Positions 1 to 6,070 of a stretch of DNA of 6,297 bases are shown here, in pieces. The stretch spans positions 1-6,297 of the forward strand of contig JBBAFS010000084.1 of NCBI GenBank assembly GCA_041655255.1, written 5' to 3'. This stretch comes from JBBAFS01 sp041655255. Its GTDB lineage: Bacteria > Spirochaetota > Spirochaetia > Sphaerochaetales > Sphaerochaetaceae. How positions within the stretch are numbered: the first letter of the stretch is position 1; each line of letters starts with the position of its first letter. Position numbers and translations under genes: made by a program. The notes under the pieces were generated by a model. The model saw only the letters and a program-made list of their open reading frames with translations. It was not told the DNA's origin and made no database searches.

Positions 1-591
1 ACTCTCATAGATGGAACATGTCCTACTGTAGCTTATTCACAACGTCTTATTCGCACCTCAGATCCTTCATGGAACATTGTAATCATTGGTCAGAAGGGAC
101 ACAGTGAGGTGGTAGCTCTTTCACGAGTGTGGAACAAAGAGCATCAATTAGTCGATGTCACTATCATTGAGAGTGAAGAAGAGTTTCTCTCTTTACCTTC
201 GTATGAGGACCAGTCGGTCTTTCTCATGGTTCAAACAACGTTCAATCACCTCTTATATGAGAAACTTAAACAGATGATGAGCGATAAGTATGGCTCAAGA
301 TTAATCATGGGAAACAAATTATGTCCCACTACTGCCCGCCGTCATAAAGCAGTCCTCGAACTGTGTAAAGAGGTCGATGCTGTTATTGTGGTGGGGGGAA
401 AGATGAGTGCCAATACCCGCTCTCTAGCCCAATTAGTTGAAAGACAACAGCTTCCAGTGTGGCACATTGAGACAGTCAACGACCTCCCTTCTGAGATAAG
501 GAAGTTTGCCGTTGTTGGTGTAACAGCTGGTGCTTCAACTCCCAATGAAGATATTGATGAGGTCATTCAAACCCTCGAATCTTTTAACTAA
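1..591 (+). CDS. ispH: 4-hydroxy-3-methylbut-2-enyl diphosphate reductase (IspH), 5' end missing
   Basis: IspH is the last enzyme of the MEP isoprenoid pathway. It is a cytosolic 4Fe-4S protein that reduces HMBPP to IPP and DMAPP. The open frame runs in from the window edge and gives 196 residues ending at TAA 589-591. Roughly the first 90-95 residues of a usual protein of about 310 are outside. Two of the three cluster cysteines are visible: Cys7 in DGTCPTV and Cys108 in KLCPTT; the N-terminal one lies upstream. Other family landmarks are KGHSE (His34, Glu36), QTT at 78-80, the SxN pair in GGKMSANTRSL (Ser136, Asn138) and TAGASTP at 175-181. The segment after GHSEV reads VALSRVWN, where many IspH proteins have GTxGQ, so this is a divergent copy. 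ATG 109 is internal, because conserved sequence precedes it. No clear terminator follows. Family assignment is confident; the full length cannot be judged. Confidence 0.95.
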   Translation, partial: TLIDGTCPTVAYSQRLIRTSDPSWNIVIIGQKGHSEVVALSRVWNKEHQLVDVTIIESEEEFLSLPSYEDQSVFLMVQTTFNHLLYEKLKQMMSDKYGSRLIMGNKLCPTTARRHKAVLELCKEVDAVIVVGGKMSANTRSLAQLVERQQLPVWHIETVNDLPSEIRKFAVVGVTAGASTPNEDIDEVIQTLESFN

Positions 592-624
592 GGAGCGACT
601 AAAGGTTTGCCACATTGCGACTCG

Positions 625-653
625 TTGTGGTAATGTGTGAGTGCTGATATATC
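625..653 (+). promoter_or_regulatory. Putative promoter for rex
   Basis: TTGTGG at 625-630 is separated by 17 nt from TATATC at 648-653. A TG at 645-646 makes an extended -10 (TGnTATATC). The -35 is poor (3 of 6) and the -10 fair, so the extended -10 carries most of the case. Transcription would start near 660, about 30 nt before the rex start codon. Read-through from ispH is the alternative. Confidence 0.4.
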
Positions 654-666
654 TTAGTTGAGATAT
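649..666 (+). repeat. Inverted repeat over the rex promoter, possible operator
   Basis: ATATCT (649-654) and AGATAT (661-666) form a perfect 6+6 dyad with a 6-nt spacer. It overlaps the proposed -10 and start site, where a repressor would act. It does not match the usual Rex operator (TTGTGA or TTGTTAA half-sites), so autoregulation is only a possibility. An upstream dyad, CACATT 611-616 with AATGTG 632-637, and a hairpin CCACA 610-614 with TGTGG 626-630, lie in the same gap. None has a T-run, so none looks like a terminator. Confidence 0.35.
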
Positions 667-678
667 GTTCTAGAGAAT

Positions 679-685
679 GGAGGAG
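679..685 (+). promoter_or_regulatory. Ribosome binding site that fixes the rex start
   Basis: GGAGGAG lies just upstream of ATG 689, with GGAGG (679-683) spaced 5 nt from it. The in-frame ATG at 677 overlaps this Shine-Dalgarno sequence and has none of its own, so 689 is the better start. Confidence 0.75.
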
Positions 686-688
686 TGT

Positions 689-1336
689 ATGATTTCTATC
701 CCTACAATTAAACGATTACCATCTTATTTGAGACTTCTACGACAGTACCTTGAAGAGGGAGAGCAGTGGGTATCTGCAACACGCTTAGCCGAAGAGTTGG
801 GACTCACCCCAATTCAAGTACGCAAAGATATGGCAGGGACTGGGGTAGAAGGAAAACCTAAAGTAGGCTTTGAGATTGAGAGTCTTATCGATGCCATTGT
901 CGAGAATCTCGGGTGGGACAACTCAACAGATGCAGTTCTCATTGGAGCTGGACACTTAGGAGTTGCACTAGCTCGTTACGAAGGTTTTGAATCGTACGGC
1001 CTACAAATTGCTGCCGTCTTTGACCAAGATCCCGAAAAACACGGCAAGAAAATTGGAAAGACCAAAATTTATCCGATGGAACATTTAAAAAGATATATCG
1101 ACACTCATGATATTAACATCGCTGTTATTACAGTTCCTGCAGACTCAGCTCAAGATGTTGCCGATACGTTAGTGGAGATGGGAATTAAAGCTATTTGGAA
1201 TTTTGCTCCAAAAGATCTTCGTCTCCCTTCAGATATCGTATTACAACGAACCGACTTGGCAACAAGTTTCGCCGTGTTATCGGCTAAGTATCGCCACTTT
1301 GCTCAAGAGCACTCTCTTGAATACTATGATGAGTAA
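689..1336 (+). CDS. rex: Redox-sensing transcriptional repressor Rex
   Basis: Rex is a cytosolic dimeric repressor that binds DNA when NADH is low and releases it when NADH rises. It usually controls fermentation and respiration genes. The 215-residue product has the usual length. Residues 1-75 form a winged helix: RLPSYLRLLRQYLEEG, then SATRLAEELGLTPIQVRKD. Residues 80-200 form a Rossmann fold with the NAD(H) loop GAGHLG (Gly86, Gly88, Gly91) and an acidic residue at the end of the second strand (AAVFD, Asp112). It ends with AIWNFAP and DLATSFAVLS, as in Rex proteins. The wing reads AGTGVEGKPKVGF instead of the common SYFGEFGKRGVGY, which I associate with a second Rex subgroup seen in clostridia and other anaerobes. 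An upstream ATG at 677 is possible but less likely. The stop overlaps the next gene by 11 nt. The specific target genes cannot be read here. Confidence 0.93.
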   Translation: MISIPTIKRLPSYLRLLRQYLEEGEQWVSATRLAEELGLTPIQVRKDMAGTGVEGKPKVGFEIESLIDAIVENLGWDNSTDAVLIGAGHLGVALARYEGFESYGLQIAAVFDQDPEKHGKKIGKTKIYPMEHLKRYIDTHDINIAVITVPADSAQDVADTLVEMGIKAIWNFAPKDLRLPSDIVLQRTDLATSFAVLSAKYRHFAQEHSLEYYDE

Positions 1337-1790
1337 GTTTGAATTTGAAGAATTTACCTCTCTCATTCTCCCCACTGGCTGTTCTTGGCGCCATACCATC
1401 TCCTCTTTAGCTAACGCTGCTGCCTATATTGGGGAGCGTGTGAGTCACATTAACTGGGCAGGGTTTTATCTTGTTGAAGGAAATTCCCTTCTGTTAGGAC
1501 CTTTTTGGGGGAAAGTAGCGTGTAGCGAAATACCGTTTGGCAAAGGGGTATGTGGTACTGCGTGGAAAAAACAACACACTGTGGTTGTAAATAATGTGCA
1601 CTTATTTCCAAATCACATTGTGTGTGATCACCAAAGTAACAGTGAGATTGTAGTTCCACTGATTCAAGAAGGGGAAGTTGTCGGAGTTCTCGATATAGAT
1701 AGTCCGTATGTGGATCGATTTAGTGACATTGATCGCCTATTTTTTGAAAAAGTTGCCCAGATTATCAGCGTGATGGTCCCATTTACTTGA
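1326..1790 (+). CDS. msrC: Free methionine-(R)-sulfoxide reductase, GAF-domain type (fRMsr)
   Basis: The enzyme reduces free methionine-(R)-sulfoxide to methionine in the cytosol, with thioredoxin-like electron donors, and so repairs oxidative damage. The 154-residue protein is a single GAF domain, close to the family's usual size (E. coli YebR is about 165). The catalytic set is complete. Cys66 (GKVAC), Cys76 (GVCGTA) and Cys100 (HIVCD) match E. coli Cys84, 94 and 118. Glu107 (SNSEIV), Asp123 and Asp125 (GVLDIDS) match the known substrate-binding acids. The N-terminal INWAGFYLV is also typical. The start is ATG 1326 or ATG 1329, 11 or 8 nt inside the end of rex. There is no good Shine-Dalgarno sequence, which suggests translational coupling to rex. 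The same frame is open back to ATG 1203, but that stretch lies within rex and lacks family similarity. The stop codon is part of the next promoter. Confidence 0.93.
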   Translation: MMSKFEFEEFTSLILPTGCSWRHTISSLANAAAYIGERVSHINWAGFYLVEGNSLLLGPFWGKVACSEIPFGKGVCGTAWKKQHTVVVNNVHLFPNHIVCDHQSNSEIVVPLIQEGEVVGVLDIDSPYVDRFSDIDRLFFEKVAQIISVMVPFT

Positions 1791-1815
1791 CACCTTGAGC
1801 GTTCATTATCATTAT
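1787..1815 (+). promoter_or_regulatory. Promoter of the thrS T-box leader
   Basis: A perfect TTGACA at 1787-1792 overlaps the TGA stop of the preceding gene. With 17 nt spacing the -10 is CATTAT (1810-1815). TATGAT at 1813-1818 is a better hexamer but needs a 20-nt spacer. Either puts the start near 1821-1826, just before stem I of the T-box leader. Confidence 0.6.
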
Positions 1816-2036
1816 GATGTTAGTAGCGTTGATGAAGACGAGTAACTTAAGTGAGCCGTCTGTGAGAGGATGTCCTTCTAAATCTGTTTAGATGGGTGTG
1901 AGACATCTGTCGGCCTTTGGTGAATACCACTTCGGAGCTGTAGCTTGAAAGGAATATTCCTAGTAGAGATACCGAGACCCCTGCGTAGTGGGACAAATAA
2001 GTGTCCACTTAAGCGATAGTAGAGTTTAAGTGGGAA

Positions 2037-2082
2037 ATAAGGTGGAACCGCGGAAACATGGCCTCCATGTTCTCGTCCTTAT
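2037..2082 (+). promoter_or_regulatory. T-box antiterminator
   Basis: ATAAGG (2037-2042) pairs with CCTTAT (2077-2082) around the bulge TGGAACC (2043-2049), which receives the tRNA 3' end. Above it, ACATGG 2056-2061 can pair with CCATGT 2065-2070. The 3' half is shared with the terminator, so the two structures exclude each other. Confidence 0.85.
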
Positions 2083-2126
2083 CTCTTCCTCGTGAGGGGA
2101 GAAGGGCAAGAATATGGAGCTTTTTT
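2063..2126 (+). terminator. Regulated intrinsic terminator of the T-box leader
   Basis: A very long hairpin pairs 2063-2091 (starting CTCCATGTTCT) with 2094-2119 (ending AAGAATATGGAG). It has one C-A mismatch, a few wobbles and small bulges, and is followed directly by C and TTTTTT (2121-2126). It contains the antiterminator's CCTTAT, so charged tRNA-Thr gives termination and uncharged tRNA-Thr gives read-through. Confidence 0.9.
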
Positions 2127-2138
2127 GTATCCGCTATT

Positions 2139-2143
2139 GGAGG
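2139..2143 (+). promoter_or_regulatory. Ribosome binding site that fixes the thrS start
   Basis: GGAGG sits 6 nt before ATG 2150. The in-frame ATG at 2114 lies inside the terminator stem and would add 12 residues partly encoded by the U-run, so it is rejected as the start. Confidence 0.85.
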
Positions 2144-2149
2144 ATATGT

Positions 2150-3880
2150 ATGCAAGAAGATAAACTTTCTAAAATTCGTCACTCTATGTCGCACGTGATG
2201 GCTGAAGCGGTGCTTCAGATGTTCCCAAGTGCGCAAATTGCAATAGGCCCCTCTATTGAGAACGGCTTTTATTACGACTTTGAACTTCCTCGTCCTTTGT
2301 CGACACACGATCTTGATGAAATTAGTGAAAAAATGAGAGAGATTATTAAAGAGGATAAACCTTTTGTAAAAAGTGTCATTAGCCGCTCTGAAGCTAAAGA
2401 GCGCTTTAAAGATCAAGTCTACAAACTTGAACTCATCGATGCTATTGATGAAGATGAAGCAGTTTCACTGTATACCATGGGGAATTTTACCGACCTGTGT
2501 CGTGGTCCACATGTTGAATCGACTAAACAACTCAACGCTCAATCATTTAAGCTCCTTCAGACAGCTGGTGCATACTGGAGAGGTAAAGAGACCAATCCGA
2601 TGCTCACCCGTATCTATGGGACAGCGTGGAATAACCCCAAAGAACTTCGTCTCTATCTTCAAAAGCTTGAAGAGATTGAAAAACGAGATCACCGTAAGTT
2701 AGGTAAAGAGCTCGATTTGTTCAGCTTTCATGAAGAGGCAGGCCCCGGCTTAGTCTATTGGCACCCTCGAGGAGCCCGAATCCGTAGTGCCATTGAAGAG
2801 TTTTGGAGAGGAGAACACTACAAAAACGGATATGAGATGGTCTACACCCCCCATGTTGGAAAATCGTGGTTGTGGGAGACCAGTGGGCATTTAGGGTTTT
2901 ACAAAGAGAGTATGTACTCCTCAATGGAGATGGATAAATCCGATTATTACATCAAACCGATGAATTGCCCATTTCATATCATGATTTACAACAACAAAAA
3001 ACACTCGTATCGAGATTTGCCTTACAGATGGGCCGAACTCGGAACTGTCTATCGATATGAAAAAGCGGGAGCCCTTCACGGTTTATTACGAGTACGTGGC
3101 TTTACTCAAGACGATGCCCATATTTTCTGTACCCCAGATCAAATGGATGATGAAATTAGAGAAGTCCTCAGATTCTCACTCTTTATGCTCCGCTCTTTTG
3201 GCTTTGAAGAGATTGCTGCATACATCTCAACTCGCCCTGAACAAAGTGTAGGGGAACAAAAACGGTGGGATGATGCGACTGAGTCTTTGAAAAAAGCTGT
3301 CGAAGAAGAGGGACTGAGTTATGAGATTGATGAAGGAGGCGGAGCCTTTTATGGACCTAAAATCGACCTTAAGATTAAAGATGCTTTAGGAAGAGAGTGG
3401 CAGTTATCGACCATTCAATTCGACTTTAATGAACCTGAACGATTTAACATGACCTTTGTCGATTCTGATGGCGCTGAAAAACGACCGTATATGATTCACC
3501 GAGCGCTTCTCGGTTCGATTGAACGATTCTTTGGTGTGTTGTTAGAGCACTTTGGAGGAGCATTCCCCTTATGGCTCTCACCCGATCAAGTAGCAGTCAT
3601 CCCTGTAAGTGAAGTGTTCAACGACTATGCTAAAAAGATTACAACACAACTAAAAGAGAGAGGAATTCGAGCTTACCTCGATGATAGTGATGATCGAATG
3701 AATGCAAAAATAAGAGACGCCCAAATGATGAAAGTCCCTCATATGCTTATTTTAGGAGAGAAGGAGGAACAATCACATGCAGTGTCGGTTCGCTACCGAA
3801 ATGGGAAACAAGAACATGGTATTGCTTTTGATTCCTACCTTGAAGCAACCTTAGATGAGATAGCCTCAAAAGGGGTGTAA
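2150..3880 (+). CDS. thrS: Threonyl-tRNA synthetase lacking the TGS domain
   Basis: A class II aminoacyl-tRNA synthetase that attaches threonine to tRNA-Thr in the cytosol. The 576-residue protein is about 65 shorter than E. coli ThrS (642), because it begins directly with the editing domain. HSMSH (His11, His15) and DLCRGPH (Cys117) are the editing motifs that clear mischarged serine. The catalytic core spans about 185-475. It has motif 1 near 195-222, the zinc ligands Cys273 (KPMNCPFH), His324 (QDDAHIFC) and His450 (PYMIHRALLGS), motif 2 Arg302 (VYRYE), and motif 3 near 448-460. The anticodon-binding domain covers 478-576 (VAVIPVS, then DDSDDRMNAKIRDAQ). All catalytic and editing residues I know are present, so the missing TGS domain is not decay; TGS-less ThrS also occurs in Borrelia. 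Expression is governed by the T-box leader. The next gene starts 1 nt after the stop. Confidence 0.97.
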   Translation: MQEDKLSKIRHSMSHVMAEAVLQMFPSAQIAIGPSIENGFYYDFELPRPLSTHDLDEISEKMREIIKEDKPFVKSVISRSEAKERFKDQVYKLELIDAIDEDEAVSLYTMGNFTDLCRGPHVESTKQLNAQSFKLLQTAGAYWRGKETNPMLTRIYGTAWNNPKELRLYLQKLEEIEKRDHRKLGKELDLFSFHEEAGPGLVYWHPRGARIRSAIEEFWRGEHYKNGYEMVYTPHVGKSWLWETSGHLGFYKESMYSSMEMDKSDYYIKPMNCPFHIMIYNNKKHSYRDLPYRWAELGTVYRYEKAGALHGLLRVRGFTQDDAHIFCTPDQMDDEIREVLRFSLFMLRSFGFEEIAAYISTRPEQSVGEQKRWDDATESLKKAVEEEGLSYEIDEGGGAFYGPKIDLKIKDALGREWQLSTIQFDFNEPERFNMTFVDSDGAEKRPYMIHRALLGSIERFFGVLLEHFGGAFPLWLSPDQVAVIPVSEVFNDYAKKITTQLKERGIRAYLDDSDDRMNAKIRDAQMMKVPHMLILGEKEEQSHAVSVRYRNGKQEHGIAFDSYLEATLDEIASKGV

Positions 3881-3881
3881 T

Positions 3882-5378
3882 ATGAGAGATCAAAAAGCCT
3901 ATAAGCGGTTAGTTGAAATTGATCATGAAGTGACACTACTGTCCCACATCCAAAGTACTTTGGTGTGGGACCAAGAGCATGTCCCCCCATCAGCTCAAGA
4001 TCAACGAGCATCGTACTTGGCATACCTCGAAAAGAAGATTCACTCACTGATCAGTAGCAATGAGATGGGAGAACTCTTAGAGGCAATTGAAACACAAGAT
4101 GATCCTGCCACCGAAGGAGTTGTTCGCCACTATCAAAAAAGCTATAACAGATCAAAAAAGCTGAGTTCAGAATTTGTACAACTCTTTAGTGAAACTACCT
4201 CTAAAGCCCACTACACATGGGCACAAGCACGTAGTGAAGATAACTTTGAGCTGTATGAACCAACGCTGACACGCATTGTCGAATTAGTTCAACAAAAAGC
4301 TGAATTATACGGCTATGAAGATGAACCTTATGATGCGCTCATTGACGTGTTTGAACCGGGGACCACCACAAAAGAGGTCTCTTTACTCTTTTCAGAGTTA
4401 AAACAAACGACAACAGAAATATTGGCTCACAAAGAGGATGAAAGTCCGTATACTTTCTTACAAACCCACTATCCCAAAGATAAACAAGAGCTCTTTATTA
4501 AAGAGATGTTAACAACCATAGGCTTTGATTGGAAGCGGGGAGTCTTAGGTGAATCAACTCATCCGTATACCATCACCTTAGGAAGTGACGATATACGAAT
4601 AACTACCCGCTATGGGGAAAGTGATGTAACAAGTCCCCTCTTCTCTGCCCTACATGAAGGGGGGCACGCTTTATATGAGATGGGTGCTTCCAATGAAGTT
4701 ACACGCAATTTATCGATAGCATCGGGAGCCTCTTTGGCATTTCATGAGAGTCAAAGTCGATTATGGGAGAATATATTAGGACGAAGTAGAAGTTTTTGGA
4801 CCTACTTCTTCCCTCGGTTTAAACAACTGTTTTCGACTCAATTAGAGTATGTAGACCTTAATACTTTTATGAAGGCGATTCACCGTGTTCAAAGAACACC
4901 TATTAGAGTTGAAGCTGATGAGGTGACTTACAACCTCCATATCATCTTACGCTTTGAGTTAGAGCGCCTTCTACTTAATGGAGAGTTGAAGGTGCGTGAA
5001 CTCCCACATGCCTGGAAAGAGATGACTAAAGAGTTATTATCGTACGAGGTAAAAAACAATCGTGAAGGTCTTTTACAAGACATTCACTGGTCGATGGGAG
5101 AGTTCGGGTATTTTCCAACATATGCATTGGGGAATATCTACTCAGCACACATTGCACATAAGATGAGAGAGACACTCGACATTGATGCTTTATTAGCTGA
5201 AGGAGAGTTCTCTTTAATTCTCGGATGGCTACATGAACATATCTACCAATACGGGGCAATCTATGAGCCTAAGGAGTTGTTGATGAACATCACAGGCGAA
5301 AAGGCTAGCGTCTCTTATTTAGACGCCTATTTACGAAATCGATACCTAAAGGAGTACTCATATGAACCTGCCAAATAA
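3882..5378 (+). CDS. M32 family metallocarboxypeptidase (carboxypeptidase Taq type)
   Basis: A cytosolic zinc carboxypeptidase that removes C-terminal residues from peptides with broad specificity. Its 498 residues match the family's usual length of about 500. All six M32 motifs are present in order: HPY 227-229 (usually HPF), DIRIT 237-241, HEGGH 258-262 with zinc ligands His258 and His262 and catalytic Glu259, HESQ 288-291 with third ligand Glu289, IRVEAD 341-346, and GLLQDIHW 396-403. The GYFPTYALG block at 409-417 is also typical. There is no signal peptide, so it acts inside the cell, probably in peptide turnover or in using imported peptides. AGGGG (3871-3875), within the end of thrS, lies 6 nt upstream of the ATG, so it is co-translated with thrS and falls under T-box control. 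The HPY variant is conservative. No conventional gene symbol is applied. Confidence 0.95.
   Translation: MRDQKAYKRLVEIDHEVTLLSHIQSTLVWDQEHVPPSAQDQRASYLAYLEKKIHSLISSNEMGELLEAIETQDDPATEGVVRHYQKSYNRSKKLSSEFVQLFSETTSKAHYTWAQARSEDNFELYEPTLTRIVELVQQKAELYGYEDEPYDALIDVFEPGTTTKEVSLLFSELKQTTTEILAHKEDESPYTFLQTHYPKDKQELFIKEMLTTIGFDWKRGVLGESTHPYTITLGSDDIRITTRYGESDVTSPLFSALHEGGHALYEMGASNEVTRNLSIASGASLAFHESQSRLWENILGRSRSFWTYFFPRFKQLFSTQLEYVDLNTFMKAIHRVQRTPIRVEADEVTYNLHIILRFELERLLLNGELKVRELPHAWKEMTKELLSYEVKNNREGLLQDIHWSMGEFGYFPTYALGNIYSAHIAHKMRETLDIDALLAEGEFSLILGWLHEHIYQYGAIYEPKELLMNITGEKASVSYLDAYLRNRYLKEYSYEPAK
5349..5354 (+). promoter_or_regulatory. Ribosome binding site of pgsA
   Basis: AAGGAG, 7 nt before ATG 5362 and inside the end of the peptidase gene, supports a start that overlaps the upstream gene by 17 nt. 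Confidence 0.8.
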
Positions 5379-5958
5379 AATCACCACTTCACGTATTGTG
5401 ATGGTGCCACTTTTTTTTGTGGCATTTTCATTGCCTCTTTGGTTTGGCCCGTCGGTACACACCGTATCGGTAATCGCGACCCTCATCTTATATGTGTGTA
5501 TGGAACTCAGTGATCTTATCGATGGATATATTGCACGAAAACACAATATTGTCACCGATTTAGGGAAGGTGATGGATCCATTTGCCGATACATTAACGCA
5601 CCTCACATTCTTTGTCTGCTTTAGCAGTATTGGCTTGATGCCAACATGGGCATTACTCATTATTATGTGGCGTGAGTTTTTTATTGTGTTTCTTCGCATG
5701 CTGATGATGAAAGGAGGTAAAGCAGTTGCTGCAAATATCTGGGGTAAAGCGAAGACAGTGTTGTATGCACTCTCCTCAATATTAGCCATTGCGTACGTTT
5801 CATTAGATCGTCTTGGAGATAGTACTCCAATCCAAAGTTGGGCTTTGCCCACCTTAGAGGCAACATTTACCCTTGCAGCTCTCGCTTCGGCAATTTCATT
5901 TACTACGTATATGGTTGCAATCGTTAAAACAAAGAGTTTGAGCCATCTTAGTCGCTAA
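5362..5958 (+). CDS. pgsA: CDP-alcohol phosphatidyltransferase, probable phosphatidylglycerophosphate synthase
   Basis: An integral membrane enzyme expected to make phosphatidylglycerol phosphate from CDP-diacylglycerol and glycerol 3-phosphate, the committed step to phosphatidylglycerol and cardiolipin. The 198 residues have the family's usual size and about six hydrophobic segments (near 10-28, 32-50, 78-90, 94-112, 134-148 and 166-187). The CDP-alcohol signature DxxDGxxAR-x8-GxxxDxxxD is complete: Asp51, Asp54, Gly55, Ala58, Arg59, Gly68, Asp72, Asp76. The N-terminal MNLPNKITTSRI and the later WREFFIVFLRML and GKAKT blocks favour PgsA over phosphatidylserine or choline-type enzymes. DPFADT replaces the commoner DPLADK, a style I associate with spirochaetes. 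It is the last gene of the thrS operon. No terminator is obvious after it. The acceptor alcohol is inferred from family likeness and is not proved by the motif. Confidence 0.85.
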   Translation: MNLPNKITTSRIVMVPLFFVAFSLPLWFGPSVHTVSVIATLILYVCMELSDLIDGYIARKHNIVTDLGKVMDPFADTLTHLTFFVCFSSIGLMPTWALLIIMWREFFIVFLRMLMMKGGKAVAANIWGKAKTVLYALSSILAIAYVSLDRLGDSTPIQSWALPTLEATFTLAALASAISFTTYMVAIVKTKSLSHLSR

Positions 5959-6034
5959 AACCACTAGACGAGAAGCGAAATTAGGAGTAAGATGCAGGTC
6001 GTTGTCTTTTACAGGAAAATAAAAATAAATAGGG
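5959..6034 (+). other. Intergenic gap upstream of the terminal promoter
   Basis: No gene is seen. The first part has only a weak possible stem (GTAAGA with TTTTAC) and no convincing terminator for the pgsA operon. The A-rich stretch 6015-6031, directly upstream of the next -35, looks like an UP element. Confidence 0.5.
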
Positions 6035-6064
6035 TTGACACTTTGTTTAGTTTCTTGGTATAAA
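6015..6064 (+). promoter_or_regulatory. Strong promoter with UP-like element, rRNA type
   Basis: The A-rich tract GAAAATAAAAATAAATA precedes a perfect TTGACA (6035-6040), an 18-nt spacer and TATAAA (6059-6064). The start would be near 6071, after a GC-containing stretch (GTCCGAGCGC). A strong core, an UP element and a GC-rich discriminator are the usual marks of stable-RNA promoters under growth-rate and stringent control. It is the best promoter in the window. Confidence 0.8.
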
Positions 6065-6070
6065 GTCCGA

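Larger units (their letters stand above)
1821..2126 (+). promoter_or_regulatory. T-box riboswitch leader (threonine, ACC specifier)
   Basis: T-box leaders bind a matching uncharged tRNA: the specifier codon pairs with the anticodon, and the free NCCA end stabilises an antiterminator. Seen here in order: GATGAAG then AGTA (1841-1844) at the base of stem I, with GAAG 1834-1837 pairing CTTC 1930-1933 next to a k-turn-like GGA. Stem I helices are GCCG 1855-1858 with CGGC 1911-1914, and GATGTC 1869-1874 with GACATC 1902-1907. The distal loop is GGTGTGAG. The specifier loop is GAATACCAC, where ACC (1926-1928) is followed by the usual A. A stem lies at 1950-1961, and stem III is CCACTTAA 2005-2012 with TTAAGTGG 2026-2033. 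The T-box motif AAGGTGGAACCGCG begins at 2039. The bulge TGGA implies discriminator base U on tRNA-Thr. A Thr specifier before thrS fits exactly. TAC read one base earlier is less likely, because C would follow it. Confidence 0.95.

Noticed and set aside
1203..1325. In-frame extension of the methionine sulfoxide reductase to ATG 1203.
   Set aside because: The extra residues are an out-of-frame reading of rex and do not resemble the family; the protein from 1326 already covers the GAF domain.
2009..2416. Minus-strand open frame across the T-box leader and the start of thrS.
   Set aside because: It is antisense to a clear riboswitch and a conserved gene, and its product is not recognisable.
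5358..5852. Minus-strand open frame of 164 codons opposite pgsA.
   Set aside because: The + strand encodes a complete CDP-alcohol phosphatidyltransferase signature; the antisense product has no family character.
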